Source of the DNA: Roseovarius sp. THAF27
Lineage (GTDB): Bacteria; Pseudomonadota; Alphaproteobacteria; Rhodobacterales; Rhodobacteraceae
DNA: 64,000 nucleotides
Reading direction: 5' to 3'
Assembly: GCF_009363655.1 (NCBI RefSeq)
Contig: NZ_CP045393.1
Coordinates: 744,001-808,000 of the forward strand
Positions 42,473-52,065 of this stretch are shown here, in pieces; position 1 is the first letter of the stretch, and every line of letters begins with the position of its first letter. The translations under genes and the position numbers were made by a program. The notes beneath the pieces were generated by a model. That model searched no databases, was not told the DNA's origin, and saw only the letters and a list, made by a program, of their open reading frames with translations.

Positions 42473-44056
42473 TCATTGCTTCAGTTGAACTACCCTGTCG
42501 GCTCCGAGTGATTTGAGAAACGCTTCATCGTGGCTCACCGCAATGACCGCACCATCGTAGGTTTCCATTGCCTCTTCCAAGGCTTCGATACCGCTCAGAT
42601 CGAGGTGATTGGTCGGCTCGTCCAGGATCAGCAACGCAGGGGGCGGAGTGCCGCCAAGGGCGCATGCCAGACCACCGCGTAGCCGCTCGCCTCCACTCAG
42701 GTCACCTGCGCGGCGCAGGGCGTCATCCGCTCGGAACCCGAACCGGGCCAAAGCCGCATGGGCCGTCTGCGTCGTTGCGGCGGGGTTCACCGCCAGAAAG
42801 TTCTCGCGCAGGGACAAGTCGGGATCGAGCAGGCCAACATGCTGATCCAGCATTGCGAATGGGACGGAGCGGTCCACCTGCCCGAACTGCGGGGTGAGTT
42901 GACCGATGATAAGCTTGAGAAGCGTGGTTTTTCCACAGCCGTTCGGCCAGGCGATGACGATCCGCTCGGGGCCGGTGACGGCCAAAGACAGATCTCGGAT
43001 TACCGGGCGGTTTGGATCGTGTCCGCCTGTCACAGAATCCAGCCGCAGAACGGTCTTTCCGGGCGGTAGGCCGGTCGGTGCGATCTCCATGCGCAAGGGC
43101 TCCAAAACCTCTATTTTCTCGCGCGCGATGGCTAGTGCTTTTTCGGCCGCATTGCGCCGGGCTTCGCGCAGATGGACGCCCGCGCCGCCCGAAGCTTCGG
43201 CCCGCTCCTTGGCGGCATCCATGAGAATTTTCGGCTGATCGCCCTTCGCCCGCGCCTTGCGTCCGGCACTGTCCTTGCGGGCCTTGCGCTCGGCCGCTTG
43301 TTGCGCACGACGCGCGGCCTCTGCGCGGGTCTTTTCTGCATAAGCCAGATCACGTGACGCGGCCTCCAATTCGGTATCCTTATGCTCCCGATAATCGGAG
43401 TAGTTGCCGCCATACCTGGTCGTGCCAAGCGACGAGAGTTCAACGATGGCGTCCATTTCCTCCAATAGCTCACGATCATGACTCGCGATGATCGCGCCGC
43501 CGTTCCAGGCGCGAATAAGGTCAATCACGGTCCTGCGTCCGTCCCGGTCGAGGTTGTTTGTCGGCTCGTCCAGCAACAGGAAATCAGGCTTTCCCAGGAT
43601 CAGCGCAGCAAGGGCGGCCCTGCTGCGCTCTCCGCCGGAAAGCGTGGCAAGCCGTGTCTGCGGCTCGGCTGTCAGACCGCAACTGGCAAGCGCGGCGTCT
43701 ATCCGGGCGAGTAGCGTCCAGTCGGCCTCATCAAGGTCATCGGCTGTCGCCTCGCCCGCCTCGGCTCGATCGAGCAGGTCGAGCGATGCCCGCACTCCGA
43801 ATAGATCGGCGATGGTGTCGTCCGAATGATGCATCGCATCCTGCCGCATCATGCCAATGGACCCGGTCACGCAAACTTTCCCTGTGGCCGGGTTCAGATG
43901 CCCCGCGATCAGGCGCAGAAGCGTGCTTTTACCAGTCCCGTTGCGTCCCACAAGGCCAATGCGCTCGGGGCCGAAGGTCAGGTTGAGGTCGGAGAAAAGC
44001 GGTGTACCGTCAGGGGTGGACCAGGACAGCTCGGACAGGGTAACAGATACAGGCAT
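42473..44056 (-). CDS. ABC-F family ATPase
   Basis: Soluble protein of 527 residues with two ABC ATPase domains and no membrane segment, the ABC-F type that acts on the ribosome. Seen: the first P-loop GRNGTGKS (37-44), signature LSGGERSRAAL, Walker B LLLDEPTNNLD, a charged linker (about 215-300) and the second domain with LSGGERLRGGL and LILDEPTNHLDL. In the second P-loop the first glycine is tryptophan (AWPNGCGKTT). It may be a translation factor or an antibiotic-protection protein. A 34-codon open frame overlaps its start. Confidence 0.88.
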   Translation of the reverse strand: MPVSVTLSELSWSTPDGTPLFSDLNLTFGPERIGLVGRNGTGKSTLLRLIAGHLNPATGKVCVTGSIGMMRQDAMHHSDDTIADLFGVRASLDLLDRAEAGEATADDLDEADWTLLARIDAALASCGLTAEPQTRLATLSGGERSRAALAALILGKPDFLLLDEPTNNLDRDGRRTVIDLIRAWNGGAIIASHDRELLEEMDAIVELSSLGTTRYGGNYSDYREHKDTELEAASRDLAYAEKTRAEAARRAQQAAERKARKDSAGRKARAKGDQPKILMDAAKERAEASGGAGVHLREARRNAAEKALAIAREKIEVLEPLRMEIAPTGLPPGKTVLRLDSVTGGHDPNRPVIRDLSLAVTGPERIVIAWPNGCGKTTLLKLIIGQLTPQFGQVDRSVPFAMLDQHVGLLDPDLSLRENFLAVNPAATTQTAHAALARFGFRADDALRRAGDLSGGERLRGGLACALGGTPPPALLILDEPTNHLDLSGIEALEEAMETYDGAVIAVSHDEAFLKSLGADRVVQLKQ

Positions 44057-44114
44057 GGGACAAGACTTCTCGCAGCGAAACCAGAGGGGTGAAGGCGGCG
44101 ATGGTCATCTCCAT
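44010..44114 (-). CDS. possible leader peptide overlapping the ABC-F start
   Basis: Open frame of 34 codons, MEMTIAAFTPLVSLREVLSH then 14 more residues, starting at 44114 behind AGGAG and ending inside the ABC-F gene in another frame. The ABC-F ATG itself has only a weak ribosome site, so translation could be coupled to this frame. Leader peptides are common upstream of ABC-F resistance genes. It may still be chance. Confidence 0.35.
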   Translation of the reverse strand: MEMTIAAFTPLVSLREVLSHACICYPVRAVLVHP

Positions 44115-44284
44115 GTCGAGTGTATCTCCTATGCGGTGATGACGTCTACTTAGTTGCGTCTCCGTGCTTTCGCAAGAACGCGCCCGAAGCGGTCATTGCG
44201 CACTGGGTCCACTGCGGGTTCTCGACTGCAAAAGGCCGGCGGCAACGCCTCTTTTTTCGGTACGGCGAACTCCGATAAACCTTT

Positions 44285-44361
44285 TGGCGATCCCGCGAGG
44301 ACTCGAACCCCGAACCTGCTGATTAGAAGTCAGCTGCTCTATCCAGTTGAGCTACGGGACC
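44285..44361 (-). tRNA. tRNA-Arg (anticodon TCT)
   Basis: A 77-base cloverleaf on the minus strand with CCA encoded. The acceptor stem GGTCCCG pairs with CGGGATC (one G-T pair), the anticodon stem GCTGA pairs with TCAGC around loop CTTCTAA, and the T-loop reads TTCGAGT. Anticodon TCT reads AGA/AGG arginine codons. It lies 49 bases after the truA stop on the same strand. Confidence 0.95.
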
Positions 44362-44409
44362 GCTTGACGAAAGCCTTACCCAAGCGCGGGTGCGAATTCA
44401 AAGGCGAAA

Positions 44410-45177
44410 TCACGCGAAGGGGTCCTCGGGATAGCCGACGCCCGCAAGATAGAGGCCTTGTGGCGGACAAACCGGGCCGCAGGCGGCACGGTCGCGGGCC
44501 TCGAGCGCCGCTTTCACCTGGTTCGGTGCCCAGGCCCCGGCGCCGACGCGCTCCAGCGTGCCGACGATGCTGCGCACCTGGTTGTGCAGGAAGGACCTGG
44601 CGCGCAGGCGGAACTGGATCTCGCGCCCGCCGAGGCCTTCGACCTGCGAGATGGCGATCTCGTCCATTGTTTTCACGGGGCTTTTCGCCTGGCAGATGGT
44701 CGAGCGGAAGGTCGTGAAATCGTGGTGGCCTACTAGATGGGCCGCACCTTCGCGCATGGCCTCGACATCCAGAGCGTTCTGCACGCGCCAGACCAGCCCC
44801 TTGTCGTGGGTGGCCGGGGCGCGGCGGACCAGCAGGCGAAAGAGATAGCGACGCTCGATGGCGGAAAAGCGCGCGTGCCAGTCGTCGGCGACCTGCGCAC
44901 AGTCGAGGATCGCGACGGGCAGGGGTTTCAGGTGATAATTCAACGCCTCGGACAGGCGGAACGGGTCCCAATCCTTGGCCATGTCGCATTGCGCGACCTG
45001 TGCCAGCCCGTGCACCCCCGCATCGGTGCGACCCGCCGCTGCAATCGTGTGAGGCCGCGGCTCCAACCGCGCCAGCGCGTCCTCGATCGCGCCTTGCACC
45101 GAAGGCTGATCGGCCTGTCGCTGCCAGCCGGCGAAGGGCGCGCCGTGATATTCGACTTTCAATGCATAGCGGGGCAT
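44410..45177 (-). CDS. truA: tRNA pseudouridine synthase A
   Basis: Enzyme of 255 residues that makes pseudouridine at positions 38-40 of tRNA anticodon stems. Seen: the N-terminal [18 protein letters not shown], the catalytic aspartate in [13 protein letters not shown] (Asp52) and the C-terminal [17 protein letters not shown]. Length is normal for TruA. It is divergent from the ycjX-type gene across 107 bases and is followed on its strand by tRNA-Arg, which it may be cotranscribed with. Confidence 0.95.
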   Translation of the reverse strand: MPRYALKVEYHGAPFAGWQRQADQPSVQGAIEDALARLEPRPHTIAAAGRTDAGVHGLAQVAQCDMAKDWDPFRLSEALNYHLKPLPVAILDCAQVADDWHARFSAIERRYLFRLLVRRAPATHDKGLVWRVQNALDVEAMREGAAHLVGHHDFTTFRSTICQAKSPVKTMDEIAISQVEGLGGREIQFRLRARSFLHNQVRSIVGTLERVGAGAWAPNQVKAALEARDRAACGPVCPPQGLYLAGVGYPEDPFA

Positions 45178-45284
45178 GAAAAGGCCTTAGCGCGGCCGGG
45201 GGCGCGGAACAATCCCCCAACGCTCCCCTCTGGCACATGCCGGGTGTGCGGCCTATCTTGGGGGCAAAGAGAAGGGGCAGTTTG

Positions 45285-46709
45285 GTGCTTTCGGATATCG
45301 CAGATGGGCTGACACGCGGCGTGGAGCGCGTGGGCGACACGCTGTCGGGCGCGTTCATGGAGCCCGTGATCCGGCTGGGCGTCACGGGGCTGAGCCGCGC
45401 TGGCAAGACTGTGTTCATCACCTCGCTGGTGGCCAACCTGATGGATCGCGGGCGGATGCCGGGGCTCGTCGCCGCCGCCGAAGGACGCATTTCGGCTGCC
45501 TATTTGCAGCCGCAGCCCGACGATACGCTGCCCCGGTTCGAGTATGAAAAACATTTGGGCGCGCTGACCGCCGAGACGCCGCGTTGGCCGGACAGCACAA
45601 GGACCGTTTCGGAGTTGCGCCTGTCGCTGCGGGTGCGCCCCTCGGGGTTGCTGGCCGGGTTGCAGGGGCCGCGTACGGTGCATCTGGACATCGTGGATTA
45701 CCCCGGCGAATGGCTGCTGGACCTGGGTCTGATGGACAAGAGCTATGCGGAATGGTCCGCCGAAACACTGGGCCGTTTGGCGGCGCGTGCGCAGGCGCAG
45801 GATTTTCTGGCAAAGGCCCGCGAGGTGGATGCCACGGCCAAGCTGGAGGAGCCTGTGGCGCAGTCGCTGGCCAAGGCGTTCACCGCCTATTTGAACGCGG
45901 CGCGCGCGGCGGGACTGTCGGACTGCACGCCAGGGCGGTTCCTGTTGCCTGGCGATCTGGCCGGCTCTCCGGTGCTGACCTTGGCGCCGTTGCCCATGCC
46001 CGACAGCCCGCCGCGCCGGTCGCTGTGGCGCGAGATGGAGCGGCGGTTCGAGGCCTATAAATCCAAGGTCGTCAAACCCTTCTTTCGCGATCATTTCTCG
46101 AGGATCGACCGGCAGGTCGTGCTGGTGGATGCGCTGGGGGCCATTCACAACGGTCCGCAGGCGGTCGAGGACATGCGCCGCGCGATGGCCGATATCCTTG
46201 GGGCGTTCAGGCCCGGGCGGAACGCCTTTCTGTCCAGGCTTCTGATCGGGCAGCGGGTGGAGAAAATCCTGTTCGCGGCCACCAAGGCCGACCATTTGCA
46301 CCATACGCAACATGGGCGCCTTACGGGGATCATCGAGGCGCTGATGCGGGATGCGCGGAACCGGGCGGATTTCGCCGGGGCGGAGACGGCGGGTATGGCG
46401 ATTGCCGCCTTGCGGGCCACGACCGAGGAAACGCGGGAGCATGGCGGTCAGACGCTCGATTGCGTGCGCGGCACGCTGATGGGCCCCGAAGGCGGGCGCG
46501 GCAAGCAGGCGGCGTTTTATCCCGGTGCCTTGCCGGAGGACCCGGCGCATTTGCTGGGGCCGGCGCGGGACGGAGCCGAAGCGTGGTTGGAGGCCGAGTA
46601 CGAGGTGATGAATTTCGCCCCCGCGCGCCTGACGCTGAAACGCGGCGAAGGCCCACCGCATATCCGGCTGGATCGGGCGGCGCAGTTTCTGATCGGGGAT
46701 CGGTTATGA
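45285..46709 (+). CDS. ycjX: YcjX-family P-loop ATP/GTPase-like protein
   Basis: Protein of 474 residues from a GTG at 45285, chosen for AAGGGG 7 bases upstream; an in-frame ATG at 45237 lacks such a site. Seen: the P-loop GVTGLSRAGKTVFITSLVAN and the downstream DIVDYPGEWLLDL of the DUF463/YcjX family. The family is linked to envelope stress in gammaproteobacteria but its activity is unproven. It heads a three-gene operon with GNAT and YcjF-type genes, each joined by an ATGA overlap. Confidence 0.88.
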   Translation: MLSDIADGLTRGVERVGDTLSGAFMEPVIRLGVTGLSRAGKTVFITSLVANLMDRGRMPGLVAAAEGRISAAYLQPQPDDTLPRFEYEKHLGALTAETPRWPDSTRTVSELRLSLRVRPSGLLAGLQGPRTVHLDIVDYPGEWLLDLGLMDKSYAEWSAETLGRLAARAQAQDFLAKAREVDATAKLEEPVAQSLAKAFTAYLNAARAAGLSDCTPGRFLLPGDLAGSPVLTLAPLPMPDSPPRRSLWREMERRFEAYKSKVVKPFFRDHFSRIDRQVVLVDALGAIHNGPQAVEDMRRAMADILGAFRPGRNAFLSRLLIGQRVEKILFAATKADHLHHTQHGRLTGIIEALMRDARNRADFAGAETAGMAIAALRATTEETREHGGQTLDCVRGTLMGPEGGRGKQAAFYPGALPEDPAHLLGPARDGAEAWLEAEYEVMNFAPARLTLKRGEGPPHIRLDRAAQFLIGDRL

Positions 46710-47131
46710 CCCCTTTCGACGCACGTCTGAAGCATGTGCCGGGGCTGTTGGCCGTCTTGTGGCAGCATCGAAGCGGGCATTGGTGGGATGACCTGAAAAT
46801 CATGGTCAGGATGACGCGGCGCGGCTGTGTCCGGGCGGTGCGCGACGATACGCGACTGGCCGGTTTCATCCTTTGCACGGGCCCCGAACTACATGCGCTT
46901 TACGTGCATCCAAAGGCGCAGGGCAAAGGGGTGGGCCGCCTGTTGTTGCTGGATGCCAAGCGAGAGCGGGATCGGCTAAACCTTTGGGTTGCCGAGGAAA
47001 ATGCTGGAGGGCGGCGGTTCTATTGCCGGCACGGCTTTGCCGAGAAGACGCGCGCCGATGGTGCGAGAAATGACGAGGGGCGGCCCGAGATCCTGATGGT
47101 CTGGCCGCCGGAACGCAGGGTGGAGTCATGA
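46706..47131 (+). CDS. GNAT-family N-acetyltransferase
   Basis: Small acetyltransferase of 141 residues. Seen: the acetyl-CoA-binding motif ALYVHPKAQGKGVGRLLLLDAK and the C-terminal NLWVAEENAGGRRFYCRHGF. Substrate unknown. It is placed between ycjX and the YcjF-type gene with ATGA overlaps on both sides. A functional link to the YcjXF pair, such as acetylation of one of them, is conceivable but unsupported. Confidence 0.85.
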   Translation: MTPFDARLKHVPGLLAVLWQHRSGHWWDDLKIMVRMTRRGCVRAVRDDTRLAGFILCTGPELHALYVHPKAQGKGVGRLLLLDAKRERDRLNLWVAEENAGGRRFYCRHGFAEKTRADGARNDEGRPEILMVWPPERRVES

Positions 47132-48135
47132 GCAAGCGGCCGGTTCTGATCGACATCGAAGAGGAAGGCGACAACCCACGCCCCGACATGGCGCCGCCGG
47201 TGCCGGACCCTGTGGTGGAAGGTCATGCCGAGGGGCGGGCAATGCAGACCGTGGCGACGCTGGCGGCGAAGAAACCATCGCGCCTGGCGCGGTGGTTCTG
47301 GGGGTTGTTGCTGTCGATCCTGGGGGCGGTGATTTCCTTTGCCGCGTGGGATTTCGTGATGGCGTTGCTGGCGCGGAACGTGGTGCTGGGATACGCCGTG
47401 ACCGCGCTGATCGCGGCGTTTGCCCTTGTCTGCCTGATCATCGTCATCCGCGAGATGGCGGCGTTTTCCCGGCTGGCACGTATCGACAAGCTGCACCGGG
47501 CGGCGGATGCGGCGCTGGCTGGGGCGGACCTCAAACAGGCGCGGGGCGTGGTGCAGGACCTGACGCAGCTTTATTCGGGCCGCGACGATACGAGCTGGGG
47601 GCGCGACCGTTTGCGGGATTATGGCCCCGAGCAGATGGATGCGGGCAGCCTGCTGGGGCTGGCCGAAACCGAGCTGTTGGCGCCGCTGGACCGGGCCGCG
47701 GCGCGCGAGATCGAGGCCGCCGCACGACAGGTGGCAACGGTGACGGCGGTAGTGCCGCTGGCCTTTGCCGACGTGATCGCGGCGCTGACGTCGAACCTGC
47801 GGATGATCCGGCGCATCGCGGAGATCTATGGCGGTCGTTCTGGCACGCTGGGAAGCTGGCGGCTGGCCCGCGCGGTGATGACGCATCTTGTGGCCACGGG
47901 CGCCGTGGCGGTGGGCGACGACCTGATTGGCTCGGTTGCCGGGGGGAGCCTTTTGTCCAAGGTGTCGCGCCGGTTCGGCGAGGGGATCGTCAATGGCGCG
48001 CTGACCGCGCGGGTGGGCGTCGCGGCGATGGAAGTCTGCCGGCCCCTGCCGTTCCGGGCGGGCAAGCGGCCCTCGGTCACGCGGATGGTGCAAAGGGCGC
48101 TGACTGGCCTCTTCGGCGGGGTTAACAAAGGGTAA
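47128..48135 (+). CDS. YcjF/TIGR01620-family membrane protein
   Basis: Membrane protein of 335 residues, the usual partner of YcjX. Seen: an acidic N-terminus, two hydrophobic segments (about 53-72 and 81-105), then a long cytoplasmic region with DUF697-like features such as VPLAFADVIAALTSNLRMIRRIAEIYGG and a late hydrophobic Gly-rich stretch. Function unknown. Its ATG overlaps the GNAT stop. A 114-base gap separates it from the convergent truncated hemoglobin gene. Confidence 0.82.
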   Translation: MSKRPVLIDIEEEGDNPRPDMAPPVPDPVVEGHAEGRAMQTVATLAAKKPSRLARWFWGLLLSILGAVISFAAWDFVMALLARNVVLGYAVTALIAAFALVCLIIVIREMAAFSRLARIDKLHRAADAALAGADLKQARGVVQDLTQLYSGRDDTSWGRDRLRDYGPEQMDAGSLLGLAETELLAPLDRAAAREIEAAARQVATVTAVVPLAFADVIAALTSNLRMIRRIAEIYGGRSGTLGSWRLARAVMTHLVATGAVAVGDDLIGSVAGGSLLSKVSRRFGEGIVNGALTARVGVAAMEVCRPLPFRAGKRPSVTRMVQRALTGLFGGVNKG

Positions 48136-48249
48136 ACGAGCGATGGTTTTCGTTCGTTGGGTCGGTGTTTTCGCCTCAAGGCAGTTATAGCCTCAAGACT
48201 TTACCCAAATTAGCGGGAAATCGTTAACGTCCGGTCGCCGTTGCGTGCG

Positions 48250-48669
48250 TCAGAACGGGTTGCCCAGTTTCGGCACGCCGCCGGGATGTGTCTCGCGGTT
48301 CACGACGCCTGCGCGCAGGGTCTGACCGATGCGGTGGGCGAGCGCCGACCAGGCGGCGGCCTTGGCCGGGGGTAGCTCGGAGTGCAGGGTGGTTTCGAAG
48401 AGGTCGAGCCATGTCGAGAACATGCCGGGTTTGACGTTGCCCGCCTGCACATGGGTCTGCATGGCATTGCCCACATAGCACCGCTCGTGCAGGATCGTGT
48501 TGGCCCAGAAATCGCTGACGCGGGCCTCGTGCGCGGGCCAGTCGGTGACATGGGCGGCAAAGACAGGGGCCAGGCCGGGGTGGGCGCGGCACGCGGCGTA
48601 GAAGGCAGAGACCACGCGCTCGATCTCGGCGCGGGTGATCTCGAAACGGGGGGGCAGGGCCGGTGTCAT
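48250..48669 (-). CDS. group III truncated hemoglobin
   Basis: Haem protein of 139 residues from the ATG at 48669; the open frame extends upstream but without resemblance. Seen: the group III pattern RAEIERVVSAFYAACRAHPGLAPVFAAHV, then WANTILHERCYVGNAM, and HSELPPAKAAAWSALAHRIGQTL. Such proteins bind oxygen or nitric oxide and may detoxify reactive species; the exact role here is unknown. It is convergent with the ycjF-type gene. Confidence 0.85.
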   Translation of the reverse strand: MTPALPPRFEITRAEIERVVSAFYAACRAHPGLAPVFAAHVTDWPAHEARVSDFWANTILHERCYVGNAMQTHVQAGNVKPGMFSTWLDLFETTLHSELPPAKAAAWSALAHRIGQTLRAGVVNRETHPGGVPKLGNPF

Positions 48670-49097
48670 GGCCTCGAATCTGGCCGTTGGATGGGCCGGA
48701 TGCAATGGCAAACACGATTCGGAAAACATGGTTAACGCCGCCGGTTTGCCGGAAATCGGCACGTCGGTATCGCGTCGGTATTTGGGTGGTCCGCCGACGG
48801 TGCGGATTTTGCCGATCCGGCGGGTTAACGGGGCGGGCGTTGCAAAAGCCTTGAGAAGGCTTTTGCCAAGACTTTTCTGAAAAGTCTTGGCCGCCGTCGG
48901 CGGGGCCGGGGTTCTACGGCTTGCTCCTTGGAACGCGCCCACCTATAACGCCCCCCATCATGACCCGCTTTGCGATCATCATTCGAATTACATGCCCGGC
49001 GCTCTGAAACAGACGAGCCGCCGGGATCATAGGCGTATGGACGCACCGCGCCGCCCCCACCCAGAGATTGAAATGCCAGTGACAAAGGACGTCACAG
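48670..49097. other. 428-base intergenic region before ileS
   Basis: No convincing gene. It holds two adjacent perfect hairpins (48842-48890) in the middle and the shared promoter space of the divergent hemoglobin and ileS genes. No T-box or known riboswitch is recognisable ahead of ileS. A small inverted repeat GTGACAAAGGACGTCAC lies at 49079-49095 beside the ileS ATG. Confidence 0.6.
48842..48890. repeat. two adjacent perfect hairpins
   Basis: Hairpin 1: 11-bp stem GCAAAAGCCTT (48842-48852) with AAGGCTTTTGC (48856-48866), loop GAG. Hairpin 2: 12-bp arms CCAAGACTTTTC (48866-48877) and GAAAAGTCTTGG (48879-48890) around one base. They share one base and look like a repeat element or a double terminator. 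Confidence 0.7.
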
Positions 49098-52064
49098 ATG
49101 TGTTCCGAGACACCCGATTACAAAGACACGCTGAACCTGCCGCAGACCGAGTTCCCGATGCGCGCGGGCCTGCCCAAGCGCGAGCCCGAGTGGCTGGAGC
49201 GATGGAACGGCCTGAAGGTCTATGACCGCCTGCGCGAGAAGGCGGACGCCGAGCCGCGCCAGCCGTTTACGCTGCATGACGGACCGCCCTATGCCAACGG
49301 GCATCTGCATATCGGCCACGCGCTGAACAAGATCCTGAAGGACATGGTTGTGCGGTCCCAGCAGATGATGGGGCGCGATGCGCGCTACATCCCCGGCTGG
49401 GATTGTCACGGCCTGCCGATCGAGTGGAAGATCGAAGAGCAGTACCGCAAGAAGGGCCAGAACAAGGACGCGGTGGATATCGTCGATTTCCGCGCCGAGT
49501 GCCGCAAGTTTGCCGAAGGCTGGATCGACATCCAGCGCGACGAATTCAAACGGCTGGGCGTGACCGGCAAGTGGGAAAAGCCCTATCTGACGATGGATTT
49601 CCGCGCAGAGCGGATCATCGCGGAGGAATTCCAGAAGTTCCTGATGAACGGGACTTTGTATCAGGGCTCGAAGCCGGTGATGTGGTCGCCCATCGAGAAG
49701 ACCGCGCTGGCCGAGGCGGAGGTGGAGTATCACGACAAGGAGAGCTTTACGGTTTGGGTGAAGTTCGAGGTTTCCGAGCGAAATAAGGGTGCCATTGGCC
49801 GAGACTTCGACCGTGTTGACGAACTTTCCAATCGCTTGGCTGAGCTTGCTGGAGCCTACGTCGTCATCTGGACCACGACGCCCTGGACCATGCCGTCGAA
49901 CAAGGCGGTCGTGTATGGCGAGGATATCGCCTATGGCCTCTATGAGGTCACCGGGACGCCGGACGAGTGCTGGGCCAATGTGGGCGACAGGTTCATCCTG
50001 GCCGACAAGCTGGCCGGCGACGTGATGGGCCGCGCGCGTCTGAACGACGATCAGTGGACGCGCGTGCGGGATGTGACCGCAGACGAGTTGTCTGGCCTGA
50101 GCCTGAAACACCCGCTGCACGGGGCCGAGGGGTCGAATGGCGAGTGGGACGACCTGCGCGATTTCCGCGCCGCCGATTTCGTGACCGACGAGGAAGGCAC
50201 CGGGTTCGTGCATTGCGCGCCCAGCCACGGGATGGAGGAATACGAGCTTTATCGTGGCCTTGGGATGCTGGACCAGGTCATCACCTATAACGTGATGGAC
50301 GATGGCGGCTTCCGCGCCGATCTGCCGTTCTTTGGCGGCACCTATATCCTTGACCGCAAGGGCAAGGAGGGCAACGCCAACAAGACGATCATCGACAAGC
50401 TGGTGGAGGTGGGTGGCCTGCTGGCGCGGGGCAAGATCAAGCACAGCTATCCCCATAGCTGGCGGTCGAAGGCGCCGGTGATCTATCGCAACACGCCGCA
50501 GTGGTTCGCCGCGATCGATCGCGAGGTGGGTGACGGGCAGGACGACAGCGGCACCACAATCCGGGAACGTGCCCTGACCGAGATCGACAAGGTGCAGTGG
50601 ACGCCCAAGACTGGGCGTAACCGTTTGTATTCCATGATGGAATCGCGGCCGGACTGGGTTTTGTCCCGTCAACGGGCGTGGGGCGTGCCGCTGACTTGTT
50701 TTGTCAAAAAGGGCGCGATGCCCACGGACGAGGGCTTTCTGCTGCGGGATGAGGCGGTCAACGCGCGCATCCTTGAGGCGTTCGAGGCCGAGGGCGCGGA
50801 TGCGTGGTACAAGGAGGGCGCGAAGGAGCGGTTCCTGGGGAATGACTATGATCCGGGCGAGTGGGAGAAGGTCGACGACATTCTCGACGTCTGGTTTGAT
50901 TCCGGCTCGACCCATGCTTTCGTTCTGCGCGATCGCGCGGACGGCTCCGAGGACGGGATGGCGGATCTGTACCTGGAAGGCACGGACCAGCACCGGGGGT
51001 GGTTCCATTCGTCCATGCTGCAAAGCTGCGGCACCACGGGACATGCGCCGTACCGGGGCGTGCTGACCCACGGGTTTACGCTGGACGAGAAGGGCAACAA
51101 GATGTCCAAGTCGCTCGGCAATACCATCGTGCCGGACGAGGTGGTCAAGCAGTATGGCGCGGATATCCTGAGGCTGTGGGTGGCGCAGACGGATTATACC
51201 AACGATCAGCGGATCGGGCCGGAGATCCTGAAGGGGACCGCCGACAGTTATCGCCGGTTGCGCAACACGATGCGCTTCCTTCTGGGGGCGTTGAGCCATT
51301 TCAGCGAAGATGACCGCGTCGCGCCCGCCGACATGCCGGAGCTGGAGCGTTGGGTGCTGCACCGGCTGGCGGAACTGGATCACCGGGTGCGCACGGGCTA
51401 TGCCGCCTATGATTTCCAGGGGGTGTTCCAGGCGCTGTTCAATTTCGCCACGGTGGAGCTGTCGGCATTCTACTTCGATATCCGCAAGGATGCGCTCTAT
51501 TGCGACGGGGACACGGCTCGGCGGCGGGCGGCGCGGACGGTGATGGATATCCTGTTCCATCGCCTGACCACGTGGCTGGCGCCGGTGCTGGTGTTCACCA
51601 TGGAAGAGGTCTGGCTGGAACGGTTCCCGGGCGAGGACAGCTCGGTGCACCTGGTGGATATCCCCCAGACGCCGAAGGAGTGGCTGAACGAGCCGCTGGC
51701 GGCGAAATGGGCCACGGTGCGGCAGGCGCGGCGCGTGGTGACGGCGGCGCTGGAGGTGCAGCGGACGGACAAGGTGATCGGGGCGAGCCTGGAGGCCGCG
51801 CCGGTGGTTCATGTGCGGGATGCCGACGCGCTGGAAGTGCTGAAATCGGTCAATTTCGACGATATCTGCATCACCTCCGATATCCGGCTGACCGACGATC
51901 CCAGCCCGGCGGAGGCGTACCGCCTGCCGGAAGTGGACGGTGTGACCGTAGTGTTCGAGCGCGCGGAAGGCGAGAAGTGCCAGCGGTGCTGGAAGATCCT
52001 GCCGGATGTGGGCACGCACAAGCATCCGGGGGTCTGTGCGCGGTGTGATGCGGCGTTGGGATAA
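49098..52064 (+). CDS. ileS: isoleucyl-tRNA synthetase
   Basis: Class I aminoacyl-tRNA synthetase of 988 residues charging tRNA-Ile. Seen: HIGH (71-74, in PPYANGHLHIGHALNK), KMSKS (668-672), the editing domain between them with TTPWTMPSNKAV, and a C-terminal zinc finger with cysteines in EKCQRCWKILPD and HPGVCARCDAAL. The ATG at 49098 follows AAAGGACG. The full family length is present. A hairpin repeat directly follows the stop. Confidence 0.97.
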   Translation: MCSETPDYKDTLNLPQTEFPMRAGLPKREPEWLERWNGLKVYDRLREKADAEPRQPFTLHDGPPYANGHLHIGHALNKILKDMVVRSQQMMGRDARYIPGWDCHGLPIEWKIEEQYRKKGQNKDAVDIVDFRAECRKFAEGWIDIQRDEFKRLGVTGKWEKPYLTMDFRAERIIAEEFQKFLMNGTLYQGSKPVMWSPIEKTALAEAEVEYHDKESFTVWVKFEVSERNKGAIGRDFDRVDELSNRLAELAGAYVVIWTTTPWTMPSNKAVVYGEDIAYGLYEVTGTPDECWANVGDRFILADKLAGDVMGRARLNDDQWTRVRDVTADELSGLSLKHPLHGAEGSNGEWDDLRDFRAADFVTDEEGTGFVHCAPSHGMEEYELYRGLGMLDQVITYNVMDDGGFRADLPFFGGTYILDRKGKEGNANKTIIDKLVEVGGLLARGKIKHSYPHSWRSKAPVIYRNTPQWFAAIDREVGDGQDDSGTTIRERALTEIDKVQWTPKTGRNRLYSMMESRPDWVLSRQRAWGVPLTCFVKKGAMPTDEGFLLRDEAVNARILEAFEAEGADAWYKEGAKERFLGNDYDPGEWEKVDDILDVWFDSGSTHAFVLRDRADGSEDGMADLYLEGTDQHRGWFHSSMLQSCGTTGHAPYRGVLTHGFTLDEKGNKMSKSLGNTIVPDEVVKQYGADILRLWVAQTDYTNDQRIGPEILKGTADSYRRLRNTMRFLLGALSHFSEDDRVAPADMPELERWVLHRLAELDHRVRTGYAAYDFQGVFQALFNFATVELSAFYFDIRKDALYCDGDTARRRAARTVMDILFHRLTTWLAPVLVFTMEEVWLERFPGEDSSVHLVDIPQTPKEWLNEPLAAKWATVRQARRVVTAALEVQRTDKVIGASLEAAPVVHVRDADALEVLKSVNFDDICITSDIRLTDDPSPAEAYRLPEVDGVTVVFERAEGEKCQRCWKILPDVGTHKHPGVCARCDAALG

Positions 52065-52065
52065 G

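Noticed and set aside
44285..44361. tRNA-Arg as an integration site for an island
   Set aside because: No integrase is adjacent and I found no repeated copy of the tRNA 3' end in the window.
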